Source: Sternotherus odoratus (Eukaryota > Chordata > Testudines > Kinosternidae). From it: a stretch of 64,000 nucleotides of DNA. This document shows positions 40,845 to 53,169 of this stretch, piece by piece (the stretch's first letter is position 1; each line of letters opens with the position of its first letter). Position numbers and translations under genes: made by a program. The stretch is from assembly GCA_032164245.1 (NCBI GenBank), contig JAVMKO010000001.1, positions 74,645,892-74,709,891 on the forward strand, in the 5' to 3' direction. The notes below the pieces were generated by a model. That model was given only the letters and a program-made list of their open reading frames with translations. It ran no database searches and had not been told where the DNA came from.

Positions 40845-40923
40845 ATGAATTTTGTTATGTGCACCAATATGGAGGTGAAGTGTCACACATCACCTCCATA
40901 TTGGTGCACATAACAAAATTCAT
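40845..40923. repeat. Perfect 34-bp inverted repeat with 11-base loop
   Basis: Arms 40845-40878 and 40890-40923 are exact reverse complements (left arm starts ATGAATTTTGTTATGTGC). The loop is AGTGTCACACA. It lies next to the hAT-like right end. Confidence 0.95.
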
Positions 40924-41271
40924 TCCACACATGGGTGGGAAAAATTAGAGGGAACACTGGTGGGGTGCCTCAGGAACCTCTACTGGAATCAGTACCGTTC
41001 AACATATTCATAAATGAGCTGAAAAAGGGGGTGAACAGTGAGGTGGCAAAATTTGCAGCGGTTACAAAATTACTCAATATAATGAAGTCCAAAGCTTACT
41101 GCAAAGAGTTACAAAGGGATCACACTGAGCTGGGTGACTGAGCAACAAAATGGCAAGTGAAATTAAATGTTGATAAGTGCAAAGTAATGCACATTGGAAG
41201 ACATGATCAAACTAGACATACACAGTGATAGGGTCTAAATTAGCTGTTACCACTCAAGAAAGAGATTGCAG

Positions 41272-42160
41272 GGTATACCTACAGTGCAAATTAGAGAAGC
41301 ATGGCTTGTCCTTGCCAGCTGACTTGGGCTCGCAGAGCCTGGGCTAAGTTTTTTATGATGAAGCAGAGAAACTGCCATCCAGCATGGCGGAGGTTAAAGG
41401 GAGCCTTTGGGCCCAGCCTTGTTATACCTGCAGCCAATGCCAGGCCTGGCGTGAGGAGAAAAGGAGAAAGCCTGGCTCAGTTTGGGGCTGACTGGACAAG
41501 AGGCAGGCTCCCTCCTTGAGGGGAAGGAGCACTAGCATGCCAACCAAGGCAGCCAATAGGGAGGAGGCACTGTTGTCCCAGCTTGGGGAGACTGCAAAGG
41601 GGACCTAGTAGCCTCCAGCACCTGAGGTAACCGAGTGAGCAAATCACATTGTGGGGTTCGCACTCACCAAATTGCGGCTGCCCCATCTGAAAGAGCCGAG
41701 AATCCTGGCAATGCGCCAGCCAAGAGAGGACCCTCGAGGAAGCAAATTGTCCAGCAAATTGGACTAGAGTGGCCACATCCCAAACTGAACAGATTGGTGG
41801 GAAGTAGCCATGGGCACTAGATTTTGACTCCCTGCTGGGAAGCTCCTTACCCTGTTTAGGGGTTGACATAGAAATGGCTCTGGGCTGGGGCCTGATGAAG
41901 GGAGGAGGGACAGGGGGCTGAGAGCCATGTGCTCTAGCCACTAGGCAGCCCAGCCCTCCAAGCCACATGTTGCAGTTCTGTGGTTTAGCTGTTCGAGCTT
42001 GGGATGAAGCCCCAGTTCTGGGACTCTCACAAGATCTAGAGTCCAGGCTCCAGCCCAAGCCTGAATTTCTGCACCACAATTAAACAGCCCCTTAGTCTGA
42101 TCCCTGCAAACTCAAGTAAGCTGGCAGCTGCAGGTTTTTAATTGCGATGTAGACAAAAAG
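41272..42160. mobile_element. Harbinger-like MITE with long inverted arms, inside CR1
   Basis: The ends GGGTATACCTACAGTGCAAA and (reverse complement) TTTGTCTACATCGCAATTAA are related. Longer arms at 41312-41347 (TGCCAGCTGACTTGGGCTCG) and 42092-42130 pair imperfectly. Removing the segment joins the CR1 text on both sides. Confidence 0.6.
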
Positions 42161-42965
42161 TTAGAGTCATCATGGACAGTTCTCTGAAAATATCTGCTCA
42201 ATGTGCAGCAGCAGCGTAAAAAGCTAACAGTGTTAGGAACCATTAAGAAGAGGATACATAATAAGACAGAAAATATAATGCCACCATATAAATACCTGGT
42301 ATATCCATACCTTGAATACAGTGTGCAGTTCTGGTTGCTCTATCTCAAAAAAGTTATATTAGAATTGGAAAATGTACAGAGAAGGGTAACAAAAATGATT
42401 GGGGGCATGGAACAGCTTCCATATGAGGCGAGTTTAAAGACTGAGACTGTTCAGCCTAGAAAACAGATGACTGGGGGGAGGGGGCCTGATAGAGGTCTAT
42501 AAAATCATGAGTGATTTTGAGATAGTGAAAAAAGGAGTGTTATTTACCCCTTCATTTGACACAGGAACTTGGGGTCACCCCATTAAATTAATAGGCAGTA
42601 GGTTTAATACCAGCATAAGGAAGTACTTCTTCACACAATGCACAGTCAGCCTGTGGAACTTATTGCCAGGGGATGTTGTGAAGGCCAAAAATATAACTGG
42701 GTTCAAAAAAGATAACTTTGTGGAGATAGATCATTGATGGCTATTAGCCAAGATGGTCAGGGATGCAACCCCAGGCCCTGAACCCCTGCTTGCCAGAAGC
42801 TGAGATTGGAGGATAGGGGAGGGATCATTCAATAACTGCCCTGTTTTGTTCATTGCCTTTGAAGAATCTGGCACCGGCCACTGTGGGAGGACAAGATACT
42901 GGGCTAGGTGGACCATTGGTCTGACCAGGTATGGCTGTTCTTATGTTCTTAAGGTGTGCTGAATC

Positions 42966-43425
42966 CCAAAACTAGAATAGCAGGGGATCCTGCAGGTGAA
43001 ATCTCTGACCTATAAGGTCAGGTTAAAAAAAAAATGGGCATCTTCAGTCTTGAGAAAAGAAGGGTGATTGGAGCCCTGACAAAAGCCTTCAAATCTGTTA
43101 AGAGCTGCTATAAAGAGGACGGTGATTGATTCTTCTCCATGTCCACAGAAGGTAGGTCAAGAAGTTATGGACTTAGGCTGCAGCAAGGGAGATTGAGGGT
43201 AGGTATTAGGAAAAGCTTTCTGACTATAAGGGCAGTTAAGCACTGGACTAGGCTCCCAAGGAAGGCTGTGGAATCACCATCACTGGAGGTTTTTAAGAAC
43301 AAGTTGAACAAACACCCGTCAGAGATGGTCTAGGTTTTCTTGGCCCTGCCTCTGCACAGGACTGGACTTGATGAACTCTTGAGGTCCGTTCCTGCCCTAA
43401 TTTCTATGATTCTATAATCCTTTTC
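42966..43425 (+). repeat. CR1 LINE 3' end
   Basis: Reads through the RT C-terminal remnant (GGTAGGTCAAGAAGTTATGG) and 3' UTR to ATTTCTATGATTCTATAA, the CR1 terminus. Confidence 0.85.
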
Positions 43426-45060
43426 ACTGCTTTGCTCCTTCACATCTATGCAGCAAGCCTGCCTTGCATTGGCTCAGCATTCTTGGCCTGAAATGCTCCT
43501 GCTCCCATCAAACAGTCACTACATTATTTCTCAAGATGGGACGTGGCTTTGAAGAGAAGTGCCTAAGTACTGCAGAGTTGAGAAACCACAGACCCTCCTC
43601 GGAGATTGGCCCAGAGGGAAGAACTGGAGTAGAAAGCATGGTTTGTTCTCCCTGGTGCGGTAAACACAGTTCCCTGCCTCAGAGACCGAAGCCAGCATCT
43701 TTTAAGAACACTGAAAAAGTCATGATGCAAGGAAAGGCAGAGTAACTCACAGCAAGCAGAGAGATCCCCTGCACCTCTCTTCTCCCTATTCCCTCCCTTC
43801 ACATGCTGTGCCATTTTAATTATGTGGTACCTAACACGCTAGACTCTGATTCTGCAGGTTGTCCCATGTGCGTGGACTCGTTTACTTCAATTGGGCTCCA
43901 CATGGGTGCAAGGTTCTGTCCATTGCAGGGGCTTATTGCAGGGCAGAGTCCATGGCAAGATTAGGCCTTAGACTATAAACTCTTCATGGCGGGGGCCTTG
44001 TCTTGGTCTATGCTATAAATGTCACGCACACCTGTGGGACTGCATAAATAATAATAAATAGGGAAGTGGCCCAGCAAGAACACTGCAGAGGAGGCGAGAC
44101 CACTGCTTTTAGTGGGGAGAGCAGCTGCACTGCTGTTCCTCTCACAGTGTAACGTGATTACTCCTCAGCCACACTGGCTGGAGAAAAACAAAACAGGAAG
44201 TGAGATGGCGCTGTGTTTATGGAAACATGTTCCTGAGCAGAAGAAGCCTCCCCAGTGACTGTCCCATCAGTGTACACAGCTAATTATAGGGACAATTTTT
44301 AAAGAGCCTGGTTATGTACACTGGTGAGTTTAATTCCTTCTGTGTCTTCCGGAGGGCTAAATGTAAACCTACAAATCCTTGAACCACAATGCGGGCAAGA
44401 CCGCTTCCCATTCCTCCCCGACCTTGCCCGAGTCCAATACTGTGACAATACAGAAAGCCACAGTGTGCTGCCCGCAACAGACCCTGGATTGGGGACATTG
44501 GGTGGTGGTGGTGTTGCTGAACGAAGGGGTCTGTCTGTGATTCTTTTCCTCAAAAGCCTCTGACATGCAGCTTTCAGGTATGGGCCCAAGGCATCTAGCC
44601 CCTGTGATTGTGTGACCTCATAGACATGAACAGGAGAGGGGCAGACTCACTTCTCAGGATACCTGGACAATAACTTCAGCTGATATTTAATACCCTGTTC
44701 CCAGTCTCTGGGCTGCAGCTAGAGGGTTTGGGCTCAGTCAGTCAGTAATATGGGACAGTAGTGGAAGGTGATGGGGAGTCGAGAGGGTAAGTGCCAATAT
44801 GAAAGTTGAAACACAGGAGAGAATGGGCAGGGGGACATTTCTGGAGCATTGTGCTTGAGTAAGCAAAACACTTAAGCACATAGCTAACTTTACGTAACTG
44901 AGTAGAACCACTGACTTGAGAAGGACTATTCCTGTTATTAAAGTTAGCCGAGTGCTACAGTGCCTTGCTGAATCAGGACCCAACCAGCCTCAGCTCACGT
45001 CTTAGTTCAGGTAGCCAGAGCAGAGGAAACTCATCTGGGCGCACATAAAGAATTCACAGT
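43426..45060. other. Intergenic sequence without recognised gene
   Basis: No exon with conserved protein text and no clear repeats, apart from a possible L2/MIR-type scrap near 43970-44055. Confidence 0.4.
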
Positions 45061-45064
45061 GGGA

Positions 45065-45180
45065 ATATCATTATTATTTATTATGTATTATAAGTGCCAA
45101 CTGTATTCTCAGTCCTGTACAGACAGAAAGGAAGTCTCAGTCCCTTCCCCCAGAATCCTGCCATCTAAATAAATAGACAA
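45065..45180 (-). repeat. L2-type LINE 3' end fragment
   Basis: TATTATTTATTATGTATTAT...CAGTCCCTTCCCCCAGAATC belongs to the same tail family as 18735 and 62005. Confidence 0.45.
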
Positions 45181-45289
45181 TGGGCTGTAAATCAGTAAGC
45201 AGAGTGATAGAACACTTCAAATCATTGACAATTGTTCCTCAGCCCAATTGGAAGATGTGAAGAATCCCATTGTCCATATACCAGAGTAT

Positions 45290-45370
45290 AGAGAGGAAGG
45301 AGGGTCTTGTGATTAAGGTACCGGCCTGGGAGTCAAGAGACCTGGGCTTGATTCATGGAGCTGGAGTTGG
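45290..45370 (+). repeat. MIR SINE 5' fragment
   Basis: GTGATTAAGGTACCGGCCTGGGAGTCAAGAGACCTGGGCTTGATTC-like text (45310-45355) follows the MIR head. Confidence 0.55.
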
Positions 45371-45611
45371 AGCACTAAACAAAAGCTTGTGCCTTCTTCA
45401 TGCCCATATGTCCAGTGTCACGTGAGGTCTTGGACAAGCCATGTCAGGTCCTCATAAATACTGCATATAAACAAGTGGACTTTCAAGGCTGGATTTCTAG
45501 CTCTGTTCAAAAACATAAAGTCAGCTTTGCCTCTGGATTACTCTTTTTCTCACTAGAGTTGGACAGTGACACGTACAAACATAAAAAAATCTCTTATTAT
45601 AATGGGAAGTG

Positions 45612-45770
45612 TTAAGAATATAAGAACATCCATAATGTGTCAGATCAATGGTCCATCTAGCCCAGTATCCTGACTTCTGACAGTGGCTGGTGCCAGATGC
45701 CCCTGAGGGAATGAACAGAACATGGCAATTATTGAATGATCCATCCCCTGGCTCCCAAGATCTATTTCTT
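45612..45770 (-). repeat. CR1 3' UTR fragment, antisense
   Basis: AGAATATAAGAACATCCATA...GGTCCATCTAGCCCAGTATC is the reverse complement of the CR1 tail at 42720-42955. Confidence 0.7.
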
Positions 45771-45841
45771 AAGTGGTAATAGCTAATTTAGACCCCCATC
45801 ATTTTGTATGAGTAATTGGAGAACTCTCCCACAAAACTCCC

Positions 45842-47690
45842 CTATTTGCTGCTCCTGTTCACTACCTTAACAGTACTAAGCTTTTGGACAATCTTAATAA
45901 TAGGCAGTGCTACCAGCCACACCAATAATGAATCTATAACCACCAAAGGTGGAGCAGAGACATAGACCCAACCAGGACAATATGGAAACTTTAAAAAAAA
46001 AACTTGAATACGGAGCCTATATACTATGGTAATTGGTACAATATGAATAATCTGGGTAAATGAAATAGTGCTAACTTTGGCTACTGTCTTCTTTAAGTGG
46101 TTGTGGTATGTCAATGACCTATCCAATGTCACAAGAAGGTAAACCAGCTTTGAGTTGTGCTGCAGGCAGTGGCCATTTAAGAAAATATGTAAGTTGTGGC
46201 TTGTGCTTGCATCATGCAGATGAAATACACTAGAAACTGTCTTGGAAAAGCTCGGCTGCAGGGCCATTGACTACAGTAGTCTGCCATGAGCGTCATATCA
46301 TCTTTCAGGACCTTGTCAATTTCCGAGAAGAATTGAGATTGATAGCTGCAGTAGGTATCATCAGCATAAATAAACTTGTATAAGAGTGTTTCTGGCAAGT
46401 TGTTGATGTACACATTGAACAGTATTGGTGAAAGAACTGAACCTTGAGGAAGACCATTAATCTGACCTGTCCAGGAACTGCAACGGTTGCTCATGTATAC
46501 TCTGAACTGCCTGTTTTGGAGGAAGAACTCTTCTATGTTGACCACCTAAGGCACAGCAACTTAAGAGCGTTTACACGGAAGGTCTCTGTGCCAAACAGTG
46601 TCATAAGCAGCTGTCAAATCCAGGAAGATGGATCCTATCTTTAGATTTTGTTGAAAACCATTTTTGATAAAGGGTAGTCAAGGCCAAGACTTGATCACAG
46701 GTGCTATATCTTTTTCTGCATCCTGCCTGATCAACCTGCAAGACTTTGTCCCCCTCTAGAGAGATTCATTGGAGGATCAAGCACTCAAACACCTTAAAAC
46801 ACACTGACAACGAGGATATTGGGAAATAACTCACCATGTTGCAGGAGTCCTTGCCCAGCTTGAAAATGGCAATAATCTTTGCTTGACATCAAAACTATGG
46901 TAGCTTCTTCTCATTAATTACCTATATATAGAAATTAGTGAAGCACTGTGACACCTTTGGTCCAAGGTGCTTAAGGAATTCCAGTAAGATGTCTGGTTTG
47001 ATGGAGATAAGGGCCTTATCTAGCTCATCAGCCATTATGGCTCTGGTTGACTCCTGCCCACATTCTGATGTTGAAGATGACACCATTCATCGTATACTTT
47101 GCTTTTCATTGCTTCTCCTTCTGAACCATCTCCGTTGATGGCTTACAACTTCACTGGCCTTAACTAGTGGGCGATTTTGGCCTGGAGGTCACTGGGCAGC
47201 AATAGCCAGATGATCAGATTCCTGCACTTCTGGCTGGAATAAGTGAAGCGAAGTTTCTCCATAAATTCCTTTCGCCAAGTGAGTCTGACAGCATCTAGAG
47301 ATTCAATCAGATGGTCTGAAATGTTCAAGTCACCAGATAATTTAAATTTCCTGAGCATGACTTGGTAATCAGCCCTCTGGTAGGGAGTGTAAACTGGTTG
47401 ACAGCCCTGTGGTATAGTCGAACATGCAGCTTTGTAAATGGCTTCTTGAAATCATTGACTGGGATACAATGCAACAGAATGGTAACAACACTACGTTCCA
47501 GAACATTGCAGAGCTTTTCCCAATCTGCCTCATGAAAATTCCACTGACACTTGATTGAACTTTGAATGATGGGTAGCTGTAGCCCAATGTGGATGAGTAA
47601 TGGTGTGTGCTGTCTGTTCTCATGGGGTTTTCTCTGAGCCCTCTCGATTTTATCAACATCCTCTGGAATTGTGGGCACCAAAACTAATAT
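45842..47690 (-). mobile_element. Jockey-group non-LTR retrotransposon ORF2, decayed
   Basis: Read on the minus strand: a pre-RT linker (QWNFHEADWEKLCNVLERS near 47550-47490; LDAVRLTWRKEFMEKLRF near 47290-47235), RT motif FLDLTAAYDTVWHRDL near 46630-46580, NGLPQGSVLSPILFNVYINN and FIYADDTYCSY (YADD box) at 46470-46340, and a post-RT region LQPSFSKTVSSVFHL near 46260. Frames are broken several times. The domain order is right for ORF2 of a non-LTR element; the clade name is tentative. Confidence 0.85.
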
Positions 47691-47929
47691 TGTAATAGTA
47701 CCTAAAGGCCCCCAAAGAGATCAATTCTTCTTGTGTATGTGCAGTACTTAATTCGTAGTAAATGCCAATCCCTATCCTGATGGGCTTACAAACTAACCAG
47801 TCAAGACAAGAAAGGACTCACTGGAGACAGGAAGTAACACTGAAGGGGTGTTCACTTTGTTGCTTCTGAATGCTGCTCTCACAGCACACACTCCGTGTTC
47901 CTTGCATTCTTCTATTCTCCCTCCCAGAA

Positions 47930-48580
47930 GCTACCTGTGTGCCACCCTCCCATTCTCCTCTTTTTGCAACTCCCTCTCCCCCATCCTTATGCCAGAGCTA
48001 TGTGTGTTCTTCCTTTTCCCTATACGAGTGGCTCCCCATCTCCTCCCCAAGGCCAGAGGGATCTGTTTGCCTCCCCATTCATTCATCCCTTCCATGGACC
48101 CTTATTTTTACCTGCATGCCAGGGTCTGTGTTACCCCTCATTCCTCCATCCTCCCATACTAGGATCTTTCATTGTCCCCCACATAGCAAGATCTGTGTGT
48201 CCCCCATGTCTCCCTACCCCCAAACTGGGGTCTCTCATTCTTTCCCCCATGCCAGTGATACTATTTGACCTATATTTCTCCCTTTGTCCCATGGCAAGGG
48301 CTCTGATTGGCTTCTTCCCATCCTAGGGGTTCTATGTGCCCCCATTTTCCCTCCCCCCCATACCAGGGTTCTCTATTCTCCCCTCATATCAGGGGGTCAA
48401 AATGTCTCACTGCTCCCCTATCACTGTCCCCCATTTTCTCTCCCCATGCCAGAAGCTCTATCTGATATGCTCCACCCCGCCATTCCTTGCCATGCTAGTG
48501 CCCCTATATGTTATTCTCTTTGCCAGGGGTTCTATGTGCCCTCCCCCCATTCTCTCCACCATTATTTCTGGTCTGTCTGA
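47930..48580 (+). repeat. Degenerate C/T-rich tandem repeat
   Basis: A unit of roughly 60-80 bp, GCCAGGGTTCTATGTGCCCC followed by CATTCTCCCTCCC, recurs about ten times with heavy drift. The open frames here are by-products of the repeat. Confidence 0.65.
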
Positions 48581-48889
48581 GATTTAAGTCTTTCAGGGTG
48601 TCAAAGTGTTAAACATTATTGGAAAGAGCTAAGATGGGGTGGAGGATATTGTTATACTGGAAGGTGTAAATGGCTGTCATCACCCAGTTCTTTGATCTAT
48701 AGCCAATTACAGACCTAACCAGATGCCAGGAGCTCCATGTGTCCCCCAATTTTCACCATCAAAATGGTTTCTGTCCACTGAAGTCTAGAACATTCCCTGA
48801 AGTTTTGGAATTGATTAGGTGTGGCATTCAAATATTATTGCATTATATCCAAACAGACAGATGCCAGTAAGTTGAGTATAGGACTTTGC

Positions 48890-49040
48890 TTAGCTCAGCC
48901 ATCATTTTACAGCTGGCAGCCTGAGGCATAGAGAGCTTAAGTGATTGTCCAAGGCTACACAGGAAGTCTGGGGCAGAGCTGGGAATGGAAGCCAGATCTC
49001 CTGAGTGCTAGGTCAGGGCTTTAGCCACATGGCCAGCCTT
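48890..49040 (-). repeat. MIR SINE relic
   Basis: CATTTTACAGCTGGCAGCCT...GAGGCATAGAGAGCTTAAGT...CTTTAGCCACATGG is MIR in antisense. Confidence 0.7.
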
Positions 49041-49574
49041 CCTCTTTACCCTGTAAAACCTCTACTCTTCATTGTGCTGCCACAAGCCATTGGCAAAATT
49101 TTGCCCTGGATCAAATCTGCAAAAGGGATGCCTGCCTTATGGCTTGGGTTTGGAGACAATCAAGTTAAACAGGCTAGCCTCACTGGACTTTGCTGCACCC
49201 CGGCTAATGGGAACATTCCTTTACAAGTAACAATTTTGTTCTCTTGAATCCTGGAGGGGAACATATTCCTCCATCATATGACTTTCCCATTAGGGTTTCT
49301 CAGTTAATAACTCTAATGCTCTCCTGGGTTTCTGGGAAGCTCGGATTTCCAACCTGCCTTGTGGCAATTACTCAATCCTTCTCTAATCAGAGATTTTGGC
49401 ATGAGAGAAACTATTTCTCTTGCAAGTTAGGAGATAAAATCTACGAGAAGTCAGAGAACACATAAATCAGCCATAGCTTGATACAGTCAAGCCTTTGTTG
49501 AGGAAGCAGTACAGCAAAGAAGGATCTGGGGTGCACTAAAGTGGTTCATAAATATACAAATATATATGACATAT

Positions 49575-49770
49575 GAAATATGTCCACACTACAAGCACAA
49601 GAGCGGCACAGCTGCGGCACTGCAGCAATATCGCTGTAGTGTACTCACTTATTACAGTAGTGACAGGGTTTTGTCTCCTCACTGTACTAAACCCACTCCC
49701 TTGATAGGCAGTAGCTAGGTTGACAGAAGAATTCTTTCATCAACCTAGCAGTATCTATACTGGGCCTCAG
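49575..49770. mobile_element. Degenerate Harbinger-type MITE
   Basis: ATATGTCCACACTACAAGC...AGTATCTATACTGGGCC resembles worn Harbinger MITE ends. The core (GTCTCCTCACTGTACTAAA...GTTGACAGAAGAATTCTTTC) matches no other part of the window. Confidence 0.4.
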
Positions 49771-51560
49771 GTTGGTAACTTCATCTCTCCAGGGTGTGAA
49801 TTTTTTACAATGTAGCTAGATGGACCCAAGTTTTGGGTTTAAAGTTTTAGGTTAATGACAGACCGAGTGATTTAATAGGACAGGGTCATGACCATTTTGA
49901 AATGCATGTGAGAATCTTATTTTCACAGGTGCATCCTGTCATTTGTAAGCCTTGGTAATATCACAGCTGAAGAGTCTGAAATGCATTTCAGGCCTTGAGG
50001 TATGGTGGCACTGAACTAACATGTTCGAGCTGAGTTAATCACGAAGTGATGGTGCAACTTGGCCACACAGTGATGCAAGGGCATGGTGCAAGACACAAAC
50101 ATCCCAGATAGCAGTTGCCTGGGTCTGGACTCCCTAAGACTAACCTTGTCAGGGGTGCCCTCAGAATATAAAAGCTGGCCCTGCCCAATTGAATCAACAG
50201 TGCAATGCTGTTGCAAAAAAGGTTAATGACATGTTGGGTTGTATTAACAGATGTTAGTAAGGCAAGGCACAAATTATCCAACAAGTTCTCAGAATGCATT
50301 GGAGACTATTTTTTATTTCAAAGGGTGGAGAAAGCACCTAAGGGAAAGGCTGTTCAAGATTTGATTTTGACAAATAAGGAGGAACTGGTTGAGAATTTGA
50401 AAGTGGAAGGTAGCTTGGGTGAAAGTGATCATGAAATGGTAGAGCTCCTGATTCTAAAGAAAGGTAGGAGGGAAAACAGCAGACTTAAGATAACAGATTT
50501 CAAGAAGGCAGACTTTAGCAAACTCAGGGAGTTGGTAGGTAAGATCCCATTTGAAGCAAGTGTAAGGGGAAAAAGTTTGAGAGTTGGCAGTTTTTCGAAG
50601 AGACATTTTTACGGGCATAAGAGCAAACTATAACTGCATAGGAAAGATAGCAAGTATAGCAAGAGACCACCCTGGCTTAACCAGGAGATCTTCAATTATC
50701 TGAAACTCACAAAGAGTCCTACAAAAAGTGGAAACTAGGTCAAATTATGAAGGATTAATATAAACAAACAACACAAGCAAATAGGCACAAAATTAGAAAG
50801 GCTAATTCACAAAATGAGATTAAACTAGCTAGGAACAAAAAGGGTAACAAAAAATATTCTGCAAATACATTAGAAGCAAGAGGAAGACCAAGGACTCATG
50901 AGAAGGGAAAGACAATGACAGAAAATGTAGAAATGGCAGAAGTGCTCAATGACTTTTCTCTTTCAGTTTTTTTCTCAAAAAGATTAATAGCGATTAGATG
51001 TCTGACATAATGAACTCCAATGAAAAATGAGGCAGGATCTGAAGCTAAAGTAGAGAAAGAATATGTTACAAAATATTTAGACAAATTAAGTGTTTTCAAG
51101 ACGGCAGAGCCAGATGAAATACATTCTAAAATACTCAAGGAGCTGGCTGAAGAGATGTCTGAGCAATTAGCGATTATCTTTGAAAACTCACGGAAGAGGG
51201 AGAGATTCCAGAGGATGGGAAGAAGGCAAATATAGTGCCAAGCTATAAAAAGGGAAATAAGGTCAACCCTTAGAATTACAGACCAGTCAGCTTAACTTCA
51301 CTACCCAGAAAGATAATGGAGAAAATAATCAAGCAAGCAATTTGCAAACACCTAGAAGATAATAAGGAGCTAAGGAACAGTCAACATGGATTTGTCAAGA
51401 ACAAATCACGTCAAACCAACCTCATAGCTTTCTTTGAAAGGTAACAAGCCTTGTGGATAGGGAGTAAGCAGTAGATGTGGTATAGCTTGACTTTAGTAGG
51501 GCTTTTGATACTGTCTTGCATGACTTTCTTATAAACAAACCAAGGAAATATAGCCTAGAG

Positions 51561-51827
51561 CAGGTCGTCTCAGACTGGGAGTGTGAGGTTATTACATGGG
51601 GCTGCGAGCTGACAGGGATCCGTGCATGGTGAAGCTCGGGCTGTGAGCTCCAGGCGGCAGGGGCTCGGGCTGACAGCCCAGCTCCTTTTCTAACCCCAGC
51701 ATTTTTGCCTCCAGCATTTAAAATAGTGTTAAATATAAATAAGTGTTTTTAAATTATAGGGATGGCTGCACTCAGAGGCTTGGTGTGTGACAGGGAGTTG
51801 CCAATAGAGAAAGTTTGAGAACCACTG
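51561..51827. mobile_element. hAT-type MITE inside CR1
   Basis: The ends CAGGTCGTCTCAGACTGGGA and (reverse complement) CAGTGGTTCTCAAACTTTCT are imperfect inverted repeats. The target duplication is unclear. Confidence 0.65.
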
Positions 51828-51845
51828 GATATGGAGCTATTATAC

Positions 51846-52137
51846 CGGGGTTTCTCAAACTGGGGGTCGCGAACCCCCAGGGGATTGCCGAGCGCTCCCA
51901 GGGAGGGTGCGAGCTCCTGCTGCTGCCGAAAAGCCTCCAAATTGATTAGTTCCACATTCAGGGAATTTTCGGTGGACATACCGAGCGCTCTCGGAAGCAC
52001 TCGGCATGTCCGCCGAAAATAGCTGCTGAATGTGGAAGTATTCAATTAGGCAGCTTTTCGGCGGACATACAAGGGTCCACCATGCCGCTGAGGAAGAAGA
52101 AAAAGGGTCGCGGTTCTCCAAAGTTTGAGAACTGCTG
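51846..52137. mobile_element. Second hAT-type MITE, 18 bases from the first
   Basis: The ends CGGGGTTTCTCAAACTGGGG and (reverse complement) CAGCAGTTCTCAAACTTTGG are inverted. TTATAC flanks both sides. Inside, an imperfect palindrome (TTCCACATTCAGGGAATTTT and its partner near 52005-52037) surrounds CGGCGGACAT-like arms. Confidence 0.75.
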
Positions 52138-53169
52138 TTATACGGCGGGTGCATAACTTGGTTGAAAAAGCATTGCCAGGAAGTAGTTATTAGTAGTTCA
52201 CAGACAAGCAAGAAGGGTATCTTACGTGGGGTGCCACAGGGAACAGTTCTTGGTCCAGTTCTGTTCAATATTTTCATGATGATTTAGATAATGGCACAGG
52301 GAGCATGCTTAAAAAGTTTGTGGACAATACCAACGTGGTGGCAGGGGGAGGGGGTTTCAAGTGCTTTGGAGGATAGGATTAAAATTCAAAATGATCTGGA
52401 CAAACTGGAGAAATGGGCTGAAGTAAATTGGATGAAAGTCAACATAGACAAAGTACTGTACTTAGGAAGGAAGACTCAATGGCACAGATACAAATGGGAA
52501 ATGACTGCCTAGAAAGGAGTACTGTTCAAAGTGATTTGGGGGTTATAGTGGATCAGAAGTTAAATCTGAGTGAACAGTGTAACATTGTTGCAAAAATAGC
52601 AACCATCATTCTGGGATGTATTAGCAGTATTATAAGCAAGACATGAGAAGTAATTCTTCTGCTCTACTCTGTGCTGACAGGCTTCACCTGGAGTATTGTG
52701 TTCAGTTCTGGGCCCCGCATTTCAGGAAAGATGTGGACAAACTGGAGAAAGTCCACAGAAGAGAAACAAAAAGAATGAAATGTCTAGAAAAAATGACGTA
52801 AAGGAAAGACTGAAAAAACTGGGCTTGTTTAGTCTGGAGAAGGGAAGAAAGGTTGTTATAAGGAGGAGGATAAAAAATTGTTCTTGTTAACCTATTATAG
52901 GACAAGAAGTAGTGGGCCTAAATTGCAGTAAGGACGGTTTAGGTTGGACAGTAGGAAAAACTTTCTAACTGTCAGGGTAGTAAAGAATGGGTACAAATTG
53001 TCTAGGGTGGTTTTGGAATCTCCATCACTGGAGGTTTAAGAGAAGGTTAGATAAACACCTGCCAGGAATAGTCTAGTTATTATTTAATCCTGTCATGAGT
53101 GCCGGGGTCTGGACTAGATGACCTATTGAGGTCCTTTCCAGTCCTGCACTTCTATGATTCTAAGATTTT

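Larger units (their letters stand above)
40217..40959. mobile_element. hAT-like DNA element inside CR1
   Basis: The right end AAAAATTAGAGGGAACACTG and left CCCTGTAAGCTGCG resemble the ends of a reptilian hAT family (GTTCCCTCTAAGCTGCG-type, from memory). Boundaries are approximate and no clean target duplication was found. The interior carries a tandem repeat and a perfect hairpin. Confidence 0.5.
39999..42955 (+). mobile_element. CR1 LINE split by two DNA transposons
   Basis: RT motif YLDFQKAFDKVPH is translated near 40035-40075, more RT (VPFNIFINELKKGVNSEVAKF) near 40990-41055, and the 3' UTR runs from 42161 to GTTCTTATGTTCTT at 42955. Insertions at 40217-40959 and 41272-42160 break it. Several stops; inactive. 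Confidence 0.8.
50208..53162 (+). mobile_element. Long CR1 LINE, endonuclease to 3' end, interrupted
   Basis: The most complete CR1 here. It opens with a short 3'-type scrap (50208-50263). It then runs from the C-terminal endonuclease ([28 protein letters not shown] with the SDH motif, near 50355-50450) through linker and RT to CTTCTATGATTCT at 53162. Two hAT-type MITEs sit at 51561-51827 and 51846-52137. Stops and frameshifts throughout; inactive. Confidence 0.88.

Noticed and set aside
40253..40948. Three overlapping long open frames of about 176-204 codons
   Set aside because: They follow the drifted GACCTGCC tandem repeat on both strands; stop-free only because the repeat is GC-rich.
41477..42079. 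200-codon minus-strand frame
   Set aside because: Lies within the Harbinger-like MITE at 41272-42160 with no known domain.
47848..48587. Several + strand frames of 83-143 codons
   Set aside because: C/T-rich tandem repeat gives Pro/Ser/Leu-rich translations in all three frames.
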